From Ryuthela nishihirai (Eukaryota > Arthropoda > Arachnida > Araneae > Heptathelidae), in NCBI GenBank assembly GCA_038380435.1, contig JAWZYU010000001.1:17340001-17404000 (forward strand): a stretch of 64,000 nucleotides of DNA, given 5' to 3'. Position numbers and translations under genes: made by a program. Of this stretch, positions 10,248 through 21,071 are shown in pieces; position 1 is the first letter of the stretch, and each line of letters begins with the position of its first letter. Under the pieces are notes generated by a model. That model was not told where the DNA came from, did not search any database, and worked only from the letters and a program-made list of their open reading frames with translations.

Positions 10248-10803
10248 GAGAGAAAGTCGGGTAAGAAACTTGTTGCTTTATGACTACTTTATTAGTATCC
10301 GATTTAAACACTTATCTCATTGTTGCAAGTGAAACACAATATTTAAAAGAATTACATCGCTATACCTGTTGTCCACAGATTGCAATAATCTATCCGTTTC
10401 TACGAAGTAAATTGCAATTATACTAACCAGTGATATTCATTATTGACATTCGTTGATGTTCCAACTATTTTCGCATATTCCTATTGGGAACTAATATATT
10501 TGTGCTTTTTCTGTTCTATAAAAGAACTTAAAGTCATTAATTCTTATCTAGATTGATACAATTACTCTTTAATGTGGGTAGGTCGAGAAATAAGAACTAA
10601 ATGCATTAAACGTTATCCTACAATTTTAGATTCTGAATAGTGAACTTAGTTTAATCCCAAATTATCCATGTTCAAAATAAAACATAAATTTGCAAGTCTA
10701 ATTATTAACTGTGTGAGTTGTTATACAAACATATAAGAAAAAATGACAAAACGCGATGTTTGTGTATATTTGTTCATAACGAAAATTATAATTAAAAATT
10801 CTA
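10248..10803. other. Unique AT-rich sequence, no gene seen
   Basis: Begins in a GA-rich run continuous with the SINE target site. The rest is AT-rich without open frames or recognisable repeats. Confidence 0.4.
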
Positions 10804-11148
10804 CTACTGCATGGGTTGGATTGTTTCACCTTTGAGAGGCACTTTTTGTACACAGTTGATTAAATTGTCAGGTCACAAACTCGAGAGCTCAGAGAACGTT
10901 GGGGGAGGAGACCCACTGACAGCTGTTTGGATGGCCTTGACAGTGACTACCATCTGCTTTCTTCGTGTTCTCTAAGGTGCACAGAGTATGGCTTTAGCGC
11001 ACAAGGGACCACGGCATTACATCCCTTCCGGAGGACGACGGTCTTTCCAAGCCCAATGATGTCCCCTACTGATTGAGGGCAGCAGGGTGGGGAGTTTTGC
11101 GAAGATAAATCTCAACGCTAGCCCAGCTGGGACTCGGACCTGGGAACT
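10804..11148 (-). mobile_element. SINE-A, old, truncated by a MITE
   Basis: A diverged copy with the expected order of landmarks, including an altered body segment near 10920-10950. It stops inside the head at CTGGGAACTA, where a palindromic MITE starts at a TA. The rest of the head is not found after the MITE, so a deletion accompanied or followed the insertion. Confidence 0.85.
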
Positions 11149-11353
11149 ACAGTCGCTCGAAAAAGTATCCGAACACTATAGTTTATACAGAATTCAGAAA
11201 ACATATCTGGCAACGATTTTTTTAGAAATTAATGATCTGGCAACCTTCGTGTACGTACGAACAGATCACTAATTTCTAAAAAAATCGTTGCTAGGTAATT
11301 TTTCTGAATTCTGTAATCAATCATAATGTTCGGATACTTTTTTGATCGACTGT
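11148..11353. mobile_element. Palindromic Tc1-like MITE
   Basis: Ends TACAGTCGCTCG and GATCGACTGTTC; the centre is CGTGTACGTACGA instead of the usual CACGTG dyad. The right arm has CTAGGTAATTTTTC, shared with the copy at 17144 but not with its own left arm. The arms have therefore drifted independently here. It is inserted in an old SINE-A. Confidence 0.85.
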
Positions 11354-11453
11354 TCATAACAACATGAAATATTAAAATATATATGTGACACAGTATACAC
11401 ATCGACTGTAATTTTCAAAATTTTTCTAGAACTATGTATATATATATGTGTGT

Positions 11454-12087
11454 TACCGGCAATATATGAAAAGCCGGCATTCTATAGAAGAGAATTCGAG
11501 TTAGGATACTCGTATTTCACTTTACTACTTGTCAAATCTATTTCAGTGGAGTTCCGAGATGCTTGTGATATGTCGTTTTTTGATGACTTTTTTTAATCTG
11601 TGTTTTGACCTTAACTCTCTTTCTATGGAAGCTAGGGTTCTCAAACTTTGGGATCCCTATTGAGGCAACCCTCTTTTACACTCTTACAACGCTAGGGGGC
11701 GCTTTTCCGAATGGAAGGGTGTCTTTTTGGTGTCCAAAGTGACCAACTACGGCGCTCTTTTTTACCGAAACTAGGGACTGGCGGATCTGGCAATCAGGGT
11801 GAGCCTATAGGGGACCCAGAGGAACATTTACTGGTCAATTCGAATTGGACTGAGTGCTCTGGCTCTCTGTTTGAGGCGAGCGTCGAGAGTCACGTGACTC
11901 GCATTACAACATTAAACATCACTGCCGGGAGTATTTTATACTTTGCCGATTTGCCTTTTGGCATTCTATAGAATGCCTAGGAAATGTGTGAAATATCAAT
12001 CGTTTCATACATTGCCGGCTAGTTTTAGGCATTATATACAATGCCTAGGCATTCTATAGAATGCCGGATTTCAAACTTTGCCGGTGA
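11454..12087. mobile_element. Unclassified TIR element (MITE-like, 634 bp)
   Basis: The left end TACCGGCAATATATGAAAAG, followed by CCGGCATTCTATAGAA, is mirrored at the right end by GGCATTCTATAGAATGCCGG...TTTGCCGGTGA. Additional GGCATTCTATAGAATGCC palindromes lie just inside the right end (near 11960 and 12048). An 86-codon frame (11711-11971) has no recognisable domain. The flanks are both TATATA-rich, so a target duplication cannot be defined. I cannot assign a superfamily. Confidence 0.55.
11687..11707 (+). promoter_or_regulatory. CTCF-like motif (candidate)
   Basis: CGCTAGGGGGCGCTT resembles the core of the conserved CTCF recognition motif. It lies inside the TIR element. This is a motif match by eye only, and nothing shows that it is bound. 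Confidence 0.25.
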
Positions 12088-12720
12088 CATATATATTTCA
12101 AATATAAGACGTCTCGATTAAATAACATTTGCATTCTGTTTTAAGATCATAGGAATTAAACTTTTAAACTCAAAAAACGCAAACGCTAATATTCGTCGAT
12201 TCAAAACTACATAGGACTATTAACTGGTCTAAAGTTATGCATGTTGAATATTTCACCATTAATTTCGAAGATGTTTTCTTATTTTGTTAATAGAGGTCGG
12301 AATTTGCAAAAACTCCTCATGGGAATTTTTTTTGGTCACCTGATAAATTTCATTACTTCATCCTCATCAGTTGCGATTATTAAAGAAGAAAATTTAAATT
12401 GGAATTTTGAGGCAGCAGCGGATCAATATTAATTTTATAAACCTGCGTCATGTCTTCAGTTTACTTGTGATAAGTGTTAAAAATATTTTCTGAGAGCTTT
12501 AAAGCATAGGACGGTGTTTTCATCATTTTTCAGTAGTCTTTGGAAAGATTTAAAAAGAACGGGCAAGAATGTGTAGTTGTTAAGCACATATTCGTCCAAA
12601 GTTTAAATTAAGTAAACAGAAGAAAAGTTGGCACACAATATTTGAATTGAAAATTCCATGGTTTCAATAAAAAAGTATACTGAGTCTAGATTTTTGCAAT
12701 AGCATAATGGAAAGCATAAT
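12088..12720. other. Unique AT-rich sequence, no gene seen
   Basis: A 63-codon frame (12241-12432) shows no domain. The end (12700-12732) holds the repeated phrase GAAAACCATAGC that serves as the SINE-A target. Confidence 0.45.
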
Positions 12721-12732
12721 GAAAACCATAGC

Positions 12733-13111
12733 TTTGGGTTGGGTTGTTTTACCTCTGAGCGGCACATTTTTGCACACAATGGGCTAAATGGCCAGGTCAC
12801 ATGGACCCCGAAGGCTCAGAGAAGGGGACCCACTGGAATAGCTGTTGGGGGAAAGATGGTAGCCTCCCGTCAAGGTCATCCAGCGTGTTCTTTAACGTGC
12901 ACAGGGTATGGCTCTCCCGCACACGGGGCCACGGCATAACGTCCCATCCGACGGACGGCGGCCTTTCCAAGCCCATCGGTGTCCCTCTATTGACCGTGGG
13001 CAAGGCGGGGAATTTTGCGGAGATAAACCTCAAGCTGACCCAGCTGGGACTCGAACCTGGGAATTACAGATTACGAGCCTGGCGCGCTACCGACTGAGCC
13101 ACCCCCGCCCC
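12733..13111 (-). mobile_element. SINE-A
   Basis: Near full length, with a 12-bp target duplication GAAAACCATAGC (12721-12732 and 13112-13123). It lacks the GGTTGGGGGAGG block and so is slightly short. The flanks hold further AACCATAGCATAATG-type repeats (13112-13175), so the target was a small tandem array. Confidence 0.93.
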
Positions 13112-13323
13112 GAAAACCATAGCATAATGAAATCCATGGCGATTATGAAAACCATAGCATAATGGAAACCATGGTGATTACCTGTTGCACTTGGCAAATG
13201 CAACGGGCTCCTGAATTAAGTTCCCAGGTTCAAGTTCAATTCCACCACCATCCAGAGGATACCTAAGATGACAAATGGATATTCTTTTGTCATCTTGGAT
13301 ATTTGCTGGATACTTTGCTGTTT

Positions 13324-13715
13324 TTGTTGTATTGTTTTACATCTCAGCGTCACTTTTTTTGCACACAATAGTCTACATGGCCAGTTCACAACGACCCCAA
13401 GGGTCAGAGAAGGTTGGGGGAAGGAAGCCCCATGGACATCTATTAACAGACAGATAGGAGTCTCCCATTAAGGTCATTCAGCGTGTTCTTTAACGTGCAT
13501 AGCATATATTTCTACAGAACACGACAAGGCCACAGCCTTACGTTCCATCCGACGGAATGGCGGCGTTTCCAAGCACATCGATGTCCTTTTTGTGATCGAG
13601 AGCAGGGGGGGGGGGGGGGGTTATCAGAGATAAATCTCAGTGCTCTCACAGTTGGAACACGAAACTGGGGAGGGCAGATTACGAGCCTGTCGCAGTACCG
13701 ATTGAGCCAACCCTT
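13324..13715 (-). mobile_element. SINE-A, old diverged copy
   Basis: Every SINE-A landmark is present in order (TTGTTTTACATCTCAG, GTGTTCTTTAACGTGCA, GAGATAAATCTCAG, GATTGAGCCA), but many substitutions and a run of about 16 G near 13604-13620 mark it as old. Confidence 0.8.
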
Positions 13716-13997
13716 AGCCTGACACTTTGCGGATATCAGTGGTTGTGTAAGTCGTTGAAGTGGTTGTGTAAGTTGTTGAAGTGGTTGTGTCAGCTTTTCC
13801 TTCTGGCCGCTTCACGACTTCAGTGAATGACTCTTTAGAAAAAGTCTCCTGTGAAAGAAACTCCTTAATGTCTGCTTAGAAAAAAAACACTTGTAAAAAA
13901 TTCCTTAAAGTTAATTCTCCTGAGAAAGAAATTCGTTGGAAAGCGGCCCTTAAAAAAGAACGCCTTAGAAAGATATTCTTTAGAAAAAAACTTTTAC
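13716..13997. repeat. Short degenerate tandem repeats
   Basis: Three 21-bp units beginning GTGGTTGTGT lie at 13740-13795. They are followed by degenerate repeats of the type CCTTAGAAAGAAATTC that run to about 14000 and resume at 14410-14530 on the other side of a SINE-A. No gene. Confidence 0.55.
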
Positions 13998-14010
13998 AAA
14001 ATCTCCTGAG

Positions 14011-14398
14011 AGGGCTTGGGTGGCTCAATCGGTAGCGCGCCAGGCTCGTAATCTGTAGTTCCCAGGTTCGAGTCCCAGCTGGGTCAGCGTTGAGATTTAT
14101 CTCCGCAAAAATTCCCCGCCCTGCCCACGGTCAGTAGGGGACACCGAGGGGCTTGGAAAGGCCGCCGTCCGTCGGATGGGACGTTAAGCCGTGGCCCGTG
14201 TGTGGGAGAGCCATACTCTGTGCACGTTAAAGAACAGGCTGGATGGCCTTGACGGGAGGCTACCATCTGTCTCCCAACAGCTGTTCCAGTGGGTCCCCTC
14301 CCCCAACCTTCTCTGAGCCTTCAGGGTTCATGCGACCTGGCCATTTAGCCCATAGTGTGCAAAAAAGTGCCGCTCAGAGGTAAAACAACCCAACCCAG
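14011..14398 (+). mobile_element. SINE-A
   Basis: Full length, inserted in the degenerate AGAAA-rich array. The flanks AATCTCCTGAG (14000-14010) and AATCTACTGAG (14399-14409) form an 11-bp target duplication with one mismatch. Confidence 0.92.
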
Positions 14399-14532
14399 AA
14401 TCTACTGAGGAAGAGAGAGTTTATTTACAGCGATGTCCCTTAGAAAGAAATTCCATGGAGAAATATTTTGAGACATTTGAGAAACAACTCCTTAAAAGTA
14501 GATAACTGAGAAAGACAATCCCTAGAAAACAG

Positions 14533-14830
14533 GACGGGATTTGGCTCAGTCGGTAGCGCTTCAGGTCGTAAATCTGTAGTTCGCATCAGGGGCGAAACTA
14601 TTTTTGGTGAAAATGGTGAAATGCCCCCCCCCCCCCAATAATGCTGGGGGCCCATATGGTGCTGGGTAACACCCATTTTATACTATATCATAGAACCCTA
14701 TTCGAATGTTTTGCACCAAGGCCAATGACGATCTTGTTTCGCCACTGATTCCAAGGTTTGAGTCACAACTGGGCTTGCGCTGAGATTGATTTCCCGAAAT
14801 CCCGCACCCTCTCCTAGGTCAGAAACGGGA
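14533..14830 (+). mobile_element. SINE-A, old fragment split by a hAT MITE
   Basis: Head sequence TTTGGCTCAGTCGGTAGCGC...CTGTAGTTCGCAT (14533-14586) resumes after the insertion as TTCCAAGGTTTGAGTCACAACTGGG (14748 onward). It fades out near 14830 in the body. It is diverged and 3'-truncated. Confidence 0.75.
14587..14747. mobile_element. hAT-type MITE (161 bp) in a SINE-A head
   Basis: The ends CAGGGGCGAAACTA and, reverse-complemented from the right, CAGTGGCGAAACAAG are inverted repeats of hAT type. The flanking octamers GTTCGCAT (14579-14586) and ATTCCAAG (14748-14755) each differ by two bases from the SINE consensus GTTCCCAG at that position. They therefore fit an aged 8-bp duplication. The interior has a C run of about 14. 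It is non-coding. Confidence 0.7.
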
Positions 14831-15599
14831 CACAAACTTAAAAATAATTTTAATTATTCGAAGTCAAAATAAAAATCTTTTCCAATTCTATTCCGAACAA
14901 TAAAATATCAGAAATAATTCAGAGAAAGAGAAATATTCTTCAGCAACATTATTGTAAATGCTAAGGGCGATTCATTAATGAGAGCCAAAGAGATGACATG
15001 AATAATCCCATTAATTTTAATTGCTTAAAGCTAATTTAAAGGTTCAAATCAGGATCAAAAGAAATTATTTTTCTTACTTTATTTATCTTTTTTTCTTTCA
15101 AACTGTAAGCAAAACAGGTAATTTAAATTATGGCGGTGCCCGAAGCCATCTGTGATGTTTTAACTCAAGTCCCTAGCAAGTTTGGGATTAAAATATCCGA
15201 ATTCATTTCTACTAGTAACAGAAGTGTACAATGATAAAGAATATCAACGGCATTTTTGTCAGAAATGGTGAATCTACGAAGTAATTGAAAAGCCGAAACC
15301 TGTGTAAAGGAAACAGAAATAATGAATTATTAAAAATATATCGAAATTGCTGTTTTATTCGAAACTACGTAAGTGCTCTAGCTCTTTTTTTCATAAAGTA
15401 AATTCTATTCAGGTTTTAGAAAACAATAACAACTGTGACTGGTTACTTTAGCATCCATTCCATGCGTTTATGGTCGAATGCCGCTTTGCATCGTCTGCTG
15501 CTGTTCCTCAGTGCCACTATCTGAAATTACTTTTTTGGAAGAATAATATCTAATAAAACGTTGCTCACAAGTGTATTAGATATTTTAAAACTATTAAAG
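14831..15599. other. Unique AT-rich sequence, no gene seen
   Basis: No open frame of note, repeat or RNA-like structure recognised. Confidence 0.4.
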
Positions 15600-15611
15600 G
15601 GAGTGTTAAGT

Positions 15612-16003
15612 TGGGTTGGGTTGTTTTACCTCTGAGCGGCACTTTTTTGCACACCATGGGCTTAATGGCCAGGTCACATGGACCCCGAAGGCTCAGAGAA
15701 GGTTGGTGGAGGAGACCCACTGGAACAGCTGTTGGGAGACAGATGGTAGCCTCCCGTCAAGGGCATCCAGCGTGTTCTTTAACATGCACAGGGTATGGCT
15801 CTCCCGCACACGGAGCCACGGCTTAACGTCCCATCCGACGGACGGCGGCCTTTCCAAGCCCATCGGTGTCCCCTACTGACCGTGGGCAGGGCGGGGAATT
15901 TTTGCGGAGATAAATCTTAACGCTGATCCAGCTGGGACTCGAACCTGGGAACTACAGATTACGAGCCTGGCGCGCTACCGACTGAGCCTCCCCCGCCCCA
16001 TAT
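15612..16003 (-). mobile_element. SINE-A
   Basis: Full length, with a 12-bp target duplication GGAGTGTTAAGT (15600-15611 and 16004-16015). The antisense 87-codon frame is open (15616-15879). Confidence 0.94.
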
Positions 16004-16015
16004 GGAGTGTTAAGT

Positions 16016-16464
16016 GTTTGGTTATAATGCAATAATGTAATAAATGATTTTAGTTTCGCTTCTAGTTTTTTCCGTCTGCTTTTAATGTAAGCAGAACTTT
16101 TTTTTTTACTTCTATTAAAAGTTCTCACCCTACAGTTGGAAGTCGACTATTTTGCTTCTAACCACAATCTGATCGTTTAGATATTGTGTTTCGTTTCGAG
16201 CACTGTCCTATGCTGCTACTGTCACTTTGAAGCACAAGCTAATGGGAGACTACTACAATCACAAATAAATAGACTGGAATATAAAGCATCAATTAAAGAG
16301 TTAAGTTTCATATAAAACTTCGATTATTTCGTTTTCTATTGAAGCATTTTGAACATGACTTAGTTTCCACCTATTTTTACGGCCACTAATTATCCTAGCG
16401 AAAAAAAGTTATTGAAATCTGCTATATCGCTGTTTACAGACATCAAGTATTCTGACGTAAATAA
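16016..16464. other. Unique AT-rich sequence, no gene seen
   Basis: Nothing recognisable apart from homopolymer runs. Confidence 0.4.
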
Positions 16465-16861
16465 GGGCGGGGGTGGCTCAGTCGGTAGCGAGCCAGGCTC
16501 GTAATCTGTAGTTCCCAGGTTCGAGTCCCAGCTAGGTCAGCGTTGAGATTTATCTCCGCAAAATTCCCCGCCCTGCCCACGGTCAGTAGGGGACACCGAT
16601 GGGCTTGGAAAGGCCTCCGTTCGTCGGATGGGACGTTAAGCCGTGGCCCCGTGTGCGCGAGAGAGAGCCATACACAGTGCACGTTACAGAACACACTGGA
16701 TGGCCTTAACGGGAGGCTAACATCTGTCACCGAACAGCTGTACCAGTGGGTCTCCTCCCCCAACCTTATCTGAGCCTTAGGGGTCCATGTGACCTGGCCA
16801 TTTAGCCCATGGTGTGCAAAAAAGTGCCGCTCAGAGGTAAAACAACAACAACAACAACAAC
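16465..16861 (+). mobile_element. SINE-A with (AAC)n tail
   Basis: Full-length head and body. The 3' tail, normally AACAACCCAACCC, is here a pure AAC run (about 16843-16861), which shows how the SINE tail can turn into a microsatellite. An extra GAGAGA lies in the GCGGGAGAGCC segment. Confidence 0.9.
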
Positions 16862-17143
16862 TGGAATCAGATATGAATTATTCCTCATGTTTATTTCCAT
16901 TGCGCCCCCAGCAACAGCGACTTATATTCTGCAAGATATATCTTTTCCTGCTGTCTCTTAGAATGCTTTTTTTTTCCAATTGGAAAAACCTTCGCTCTCT
17001 CTCACAAGATGTCTTATGCGCATTCATGATTTTAACCCCCCTTTCTACACAAAAGATGAGTTTTTTTTTCTTTTATTTGACAATGCAGTGATTTTACCTT
17101 CCAGCAGACCGTGAATTTCGCATATCTTTTTTTTTAGAGTTAA
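16862..17143. other. Unique T-rich sequence, no gene seen
   Basis: T- and C-rich runs only; no open frame with a domain. Confidence 0.35.
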
Positions 17144-17309
17144 AAGAAAGTTTTTTTAGAGTTACTAGAAATTAGTGATCTGGCAACCTTCGTGTCACGT
17201 GACACGAAGGTTGCCAAATCACTAATTTCTAAAAAAAAATCGTTGCTAGATAATTTTTCCGAATTCTGCAATCAACCATAGTGTTCGGATACTTTTTTGA
17301 GCGACTATA
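17144..17309. mobile_element. Palindromic Tc1-like MITE, left end deleted
   Basis: The perfect central dyad around CACGTG (GGCAACCTTCGTGTCACGTG and its mirror) and a full right arm ending GAGCGACTATA are present. The outer left arm is missing and replaced by TTTTTTTAGAGTTA. Confidence 0.85.
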
Positions 17310-17792
17310 CCAATAGACAAGGTACAGGTTGATTTGTTTGTGTGAATGCCTTCAGTTTGAGGCCCTTAAAGTACCGTTATTGCCTTCTTATTCAGTCTTC
17401 TGGCAGTACTTGGCAAACATTTGGAGTTATCATCGATTCATAATAAAGAACACTTCGAAGTGTCCACTCAGCAATAAAGCGTAGGGCAAAATATAATATT
17501 TACAGTCTTCCGGGCACGGAAGGCATACAAGTAATGTCAAAACATCTGGACGAGAATCATATAACTCCCTCCAACTGCGGTCCAGCCTTTTCAACCTCTC
17601 CTGAGGACGAAGCGAAGTGTTTCGAAACATGTTGAGGTCAACGTAAGTATACGGACATCGACGGATAACAATAACTGCATCTTCTCCTTCCCACAGCCTG
17701 TGGAAACGAACGGCGACCGGAAGATAAGGAGAATCACTCAGGATGCTGCTCGAAAATAAGTTCTTTTAAACTTTATTTTCTACGTCAAGCCG
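17310..17792. other. Unique sequence, no gene seen
   Basis: A 66-codon minus frame (17430-17630) has no recognised domain. The sequence between 17560 and 17720 is less AT-rich than its surroundings, but no exon signal is evident. Confidence 0.4.
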
Positions 17793-17978
17793 TCCCATGG
17801 TCGAGTGGTTAGCGCGCTTCGCTCCTGATCTATGGGACCTGGGTTCGAGCCCCGGGTAAGGCATGGATGTATGTGTCGTTTTTCTGCTGAGGTCCTGCCA
17901 TCCTCTCAGACCTTCAACTATGGCATATAAACTCTCTGTGGCAAGCAGCTGCTTGAGGGGGTATTTATTTTATTTTAT
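17793..17978 (+). mobile_element. SINE-B
   Basis: The head runs from CCCATGGTCGAGTGGTTAGC through GGGTTCGAGCCCCGGG, the body is the CCTGCCATCCTCTCAGACC landmark, then GGCAAGCAGCTGCTTGAGG and a TATTTATTTTATTTTA tail. The internal segment ACTGACAGGCTCCTGTCAG of other copies is shortened here. Confidence 0.9.
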
Positions 17979-18091
17979 GCTGAGTTTTAAGTTTAGTTTC
18001 TTGGCGTACCACACCCGTTAATAAGGTTCGGGAAGAAGCCAAATAATTTTCTGCCTAACCTCAATGACAATGAAAAAGAAACTCTTTATGA

Positions 18092-18373
18092 GTTGAGTTG
18101 TTGTTTTACCTCTGAGCGGCACTTTTTTGCACACCATGGGCTAAATGGCCAGGTCACATGGACCCCGAAGGCTCAGAGAAGGTTGAAAGAGAGGAACTAG
18201 TGGAACAGCTGTTGGGAGACAGATGGTAGCCTCCCGTCAAGGCCATCCAGCGGGTTCTTTAACCTGCACAGGGTATGGCTCTCCCGCTCACGGGGCCACG
18301 GCTTAACGTCCCATCCGACGGACGGCGGCATTTCCAAGCCCATCGGTGTCCCCTCCCGACTGTGGGCAGGGAG
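18092..18373 (-). mobile_element. SINE-A, 5'-truncated insertion
   Basis: Stops inside the body at GACTGTGGGCAGGG, so the head is missing, yet it is flanked by a perfect 12-bp duplication AACTCTTTATGA (18080-18091 and 18374-18385). This shows truncation at the time of insertion, as expected from incomplete target-primed reverse transcription. Confidence 0.93.
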
Positions 18374-18385
18374 AACTCTTTATGA

Positions 18386-19433
18386 ACAGTTAAAAAAAGA
18401 GCGCATTGCCTGTTGCAATGATATGAAATTTCTGAGAAACTAACTGTATTTTATAATTATATTTTTAAGTGTAATTTTGCGATAAATTTTGTTAGTAATG
18501 GTTGACGTGCTTCAAGTGTAGTTCTGGCAGTGTCACGCCCATTTTTGTTTGAGGAAAAGGATTTGAACTGAATTATTTGTTTTTTAAGAATCAACAAGTT
18601 TTTCCTTCCTTTTTAAGACTTTTATCAAACGTCTCAAACCATTATTTTTCCGAACGTTCAGTTTGAAAGTGAACTATCTTCAAACTTGAAACTTACTTTT
18701 TATAAATAATTTCTTTACTTAAAAAAGAAAATTATTCGTGCAACCATTTGACAGTTCTTGCAGAACAAACACGAAAACGAAGAAGAAATTTAAAATGTTT
18801 TTCAGAATCTGAGACTCTTTGTTCAGCCAAATAAGGCAATGACTATATTTCGGACTGCATGGCTTCCATATGTAGAGAAATGCAATGGAAAAGTTTTTTT
18901 TTTTTAAATGCGCGCAGCGTTAATCTTCCGTCGGAAGTTTTCTCCATTTGCAAAAGCCATCTTATTTCTGTGCAGTTCATTAGCCTCGCTAATCCCTTCT
19001 CGCCGTCCAGAAGAAGAAATAACAAGACGCCAGGGAAGCAGTAATCCACTCTGGCCTCGAGCACAACGATTCTGCGGAGAGCTGATTGGCTATCCAATTG
19101 GCATGTTAGCGTCTAGAAGCCAGACACAAAAGTTTCCGCTCCAATTTCTTCGCCTTTTCCAGAACAGAAAAATCGCCAATGAAGGATTTTTATTTCTATT
19201 TTCGAGAATAGAAATGTAATTTCAAGTCAATTGCTGCATTCAAAACATACTGCGCATTTTATGTTGATATTCTTCGAAATTCCAAAATGCTGTTGTCTAA
19301 GACCACAAAATAATAAGCATTCGTTTTTTTTTTAAAATAAACGTCTTTTCTTAAACATTTTCTAAATCTAGTAAGTAATCTTGTAAATATTTCTGGGTGT
19401 GCTATTCAAACTTAAAAGTTATTTTGGTAAAAG
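18386..19433. other. Unique sequence, no confirmed gene
   Basis: About 1 kb free of recognised repeats. The part at 18900-19160 is less AT-rich and open on both strands (61, 103 and 84 codons), but no domain is recognisable. It could be a conserved non-coding element or an unrecognised exon. Confidence 0.4.
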
Positions 19434-19447
19434 TGTGACGGATAGTT

Positions 19448-19817
19448 GTTGTTGTTGGGTTGTTTTACCTCTGAGCGGCACTTTTTTTACACACCATGGG
19501 CTAAATGGCCAGGTCACATGGACCCCGAAGGCTCAGAGAAGGTTGGGGGAGGAGACCCACTGGAACAGCTGTTGGGAGACAGATGGTAGCCTCCCGTCAA
19601 GGCCATCCAGCGTGTTCTTTAACGTGCACAGGGTATGGCTCTCCCGCACACGGGGCCACGGCTTAACGTCCCATCCGACGGACGGCGGCCTTTCCAAGCC
19701 CATCGGTGTCCCCTACTGACCGTGGGCAGGGCGGGGAATTTTGCGGAGATAAATCTCAACGCTGACCCAGCTGGAATTCGAACCTGGCGCGCTACCGACT
19801 GAGCCACCCCCGCCGCA
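19448..19817 (-). mobile_element. SINE-A with head deletion
   Basis: 14-bp target duplication TGTGACGGATAGTT / TGTGACGGAGAGTT (19434-19447 and 19818-19831). The anticodon-arm region is deleted: CTGGAATTCGAACCTGGCGCGC joins the B box directly to the A-box side. The copy nevertheless has insertion-site duplications, so the deletion may predate its insertion. Confidence 0.93.
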
Positions 19818-19831
19818 TGTGACGGAGAGTT

Positions 19832-20254
19832 AAGTTGCCTAATTATGGATTTGATAACTCTGTAAGAATCAATCAATAATAAAGACACAGATTACTTGTT
19901 GACAATACAAGTTCAAGAAATAATATTGCTAAAAAAAATGAGTTTCGCCGAAAATGGAACTCGAACCCACGTCTCTCAAATACAATTACTATTTTATTTG
20001 TGGTGCGCCGTCGTAAGAGAACGACGCAGATTTTTATTTCGCCACGTGAAATTAAATATCCTACTTGAACTGAGCCAAATGTGGTGGTCTGTGTTAAGGC
20101 AACGACGCACGTTCTTCTTCTAATCACGTGTAATTACTTATGATGCAGAGCTGAACCCTGGCGAATGTCGTGTCGCGACTCCGATGACATAAATGTCGCT
20201 CTTTAATTAGCTCCTTAATTAGATTCACCATTGCTTAGAAGAAATAACAGGTTC
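19832..20254. other. Unique sequence with a tRNA-like B box
   Basis: The minus strand near 19955-19975 reads GTGGGTTCGAGTTCC, a B-box-like motif, but no A box or cloverleaf can be built around it. Possibly a fragment of another SINE. ACGACGCA motifs recur at about 20020 and 20100. Confidence 0.4.
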
Positions 20255-20271
20255 GTGGTTGTTACACATAC

Positions 20272-20659
20272 ATGGGGCGGGGGTGGCTCAGTCGGTAGCG
20301 CGCCAGGCTCATAATCTGTAGTTCCCAGGTTCGAGTCCCAGCTGGGTCAGCGTTGAGATTTATCTCCGCAAAATTCCCCGCCCTGCCCACGGTCAGTAGG
20401 GGACACCGATGGGCTTGGAAAGGCCGCCGTCCGTCGGATGGGACGTTAAGCCGTGGTCCCCGTATGCGGGAGAGCCATACCCTGTGCACGTTAAAGAACA
20501 CGCTGGATGGCCTTGACGGGAGGCTACCATCTGTCTCCCAACAGCTGTTCCACTGGGTCCCCTCCCCCAACCTTCTCTGAGCCTTCGGGGTCCATGTGAC
20601 CTGGCCATTTAGCCCATGGTGTGCAAAAAAGTGCCGCTCAGGGGTAAAACAACCCAAAA
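20272..20659 (+). mobile_element. SINE-A
   Basis: Full length. The flanks GTGGTTGTTACACA (20255-20268) and GTGGTGTTACAC (20660-20671) form an imperfect target duplication. The anticodon loop reads CTCATAA, where most copies read CTCGTAA. Confidence 0.9.
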
Positions 20660-20671
20660 GTGGTGTTACAC

Positions 20672-21059
20672 TAGTGCCGACGCATGCCTCAGACTTGCTG
20701 CGTAAAGTGATGTACAGAGATATGTCCAACAATTCACGCACGAGAGTTGTATAGGGAAGACGCATTTTATTCACGTGCTGGGGATGCACTCGACTCCGTA
20801 GGCCTTTGTTGCTGCAAACAATTGTGCAATGAGGTGGAGAACCGCACTTTGCAGATTCACGCTTTACCGACCTCAAACTCGATGAAAAAATAACCAACCT
20901 TTGCCTACAACGTGGTTCACACAGAATTCACCTCAGTTCCACAGAACTGTACTTGGTTCACCAAGAACCGTATCTCGGTACTCATTTGGAACCGAACCCC
21001 CGTCCTAGCAAGGGTTTTGTTTGATTAAGAGTGGCGTTCCTTGACACGTGTTAAAACGT
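20672..21059. other. Unique sequence, no confirmed gene
   Basis: An open minus frame (20262-20897) extends from the SINE antisense frame into this stretch, but that is read-through and not a gene. No recognised domain in 20690-20897. Confidence 0.4.
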
Positions 21060-21071
21060 CCTTCCTGTTTG

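Noticed and set aside
15616..15879. Conserved 87-codon frame beginning MGCFTSERHFF as a gene family
   Set aside because: It lies antisense within SINE-A, appears only in copies of that repeat, starts in the SINE tail and often continues into random flanking sequence. Target-site duplications bound the repeat, not a gene.
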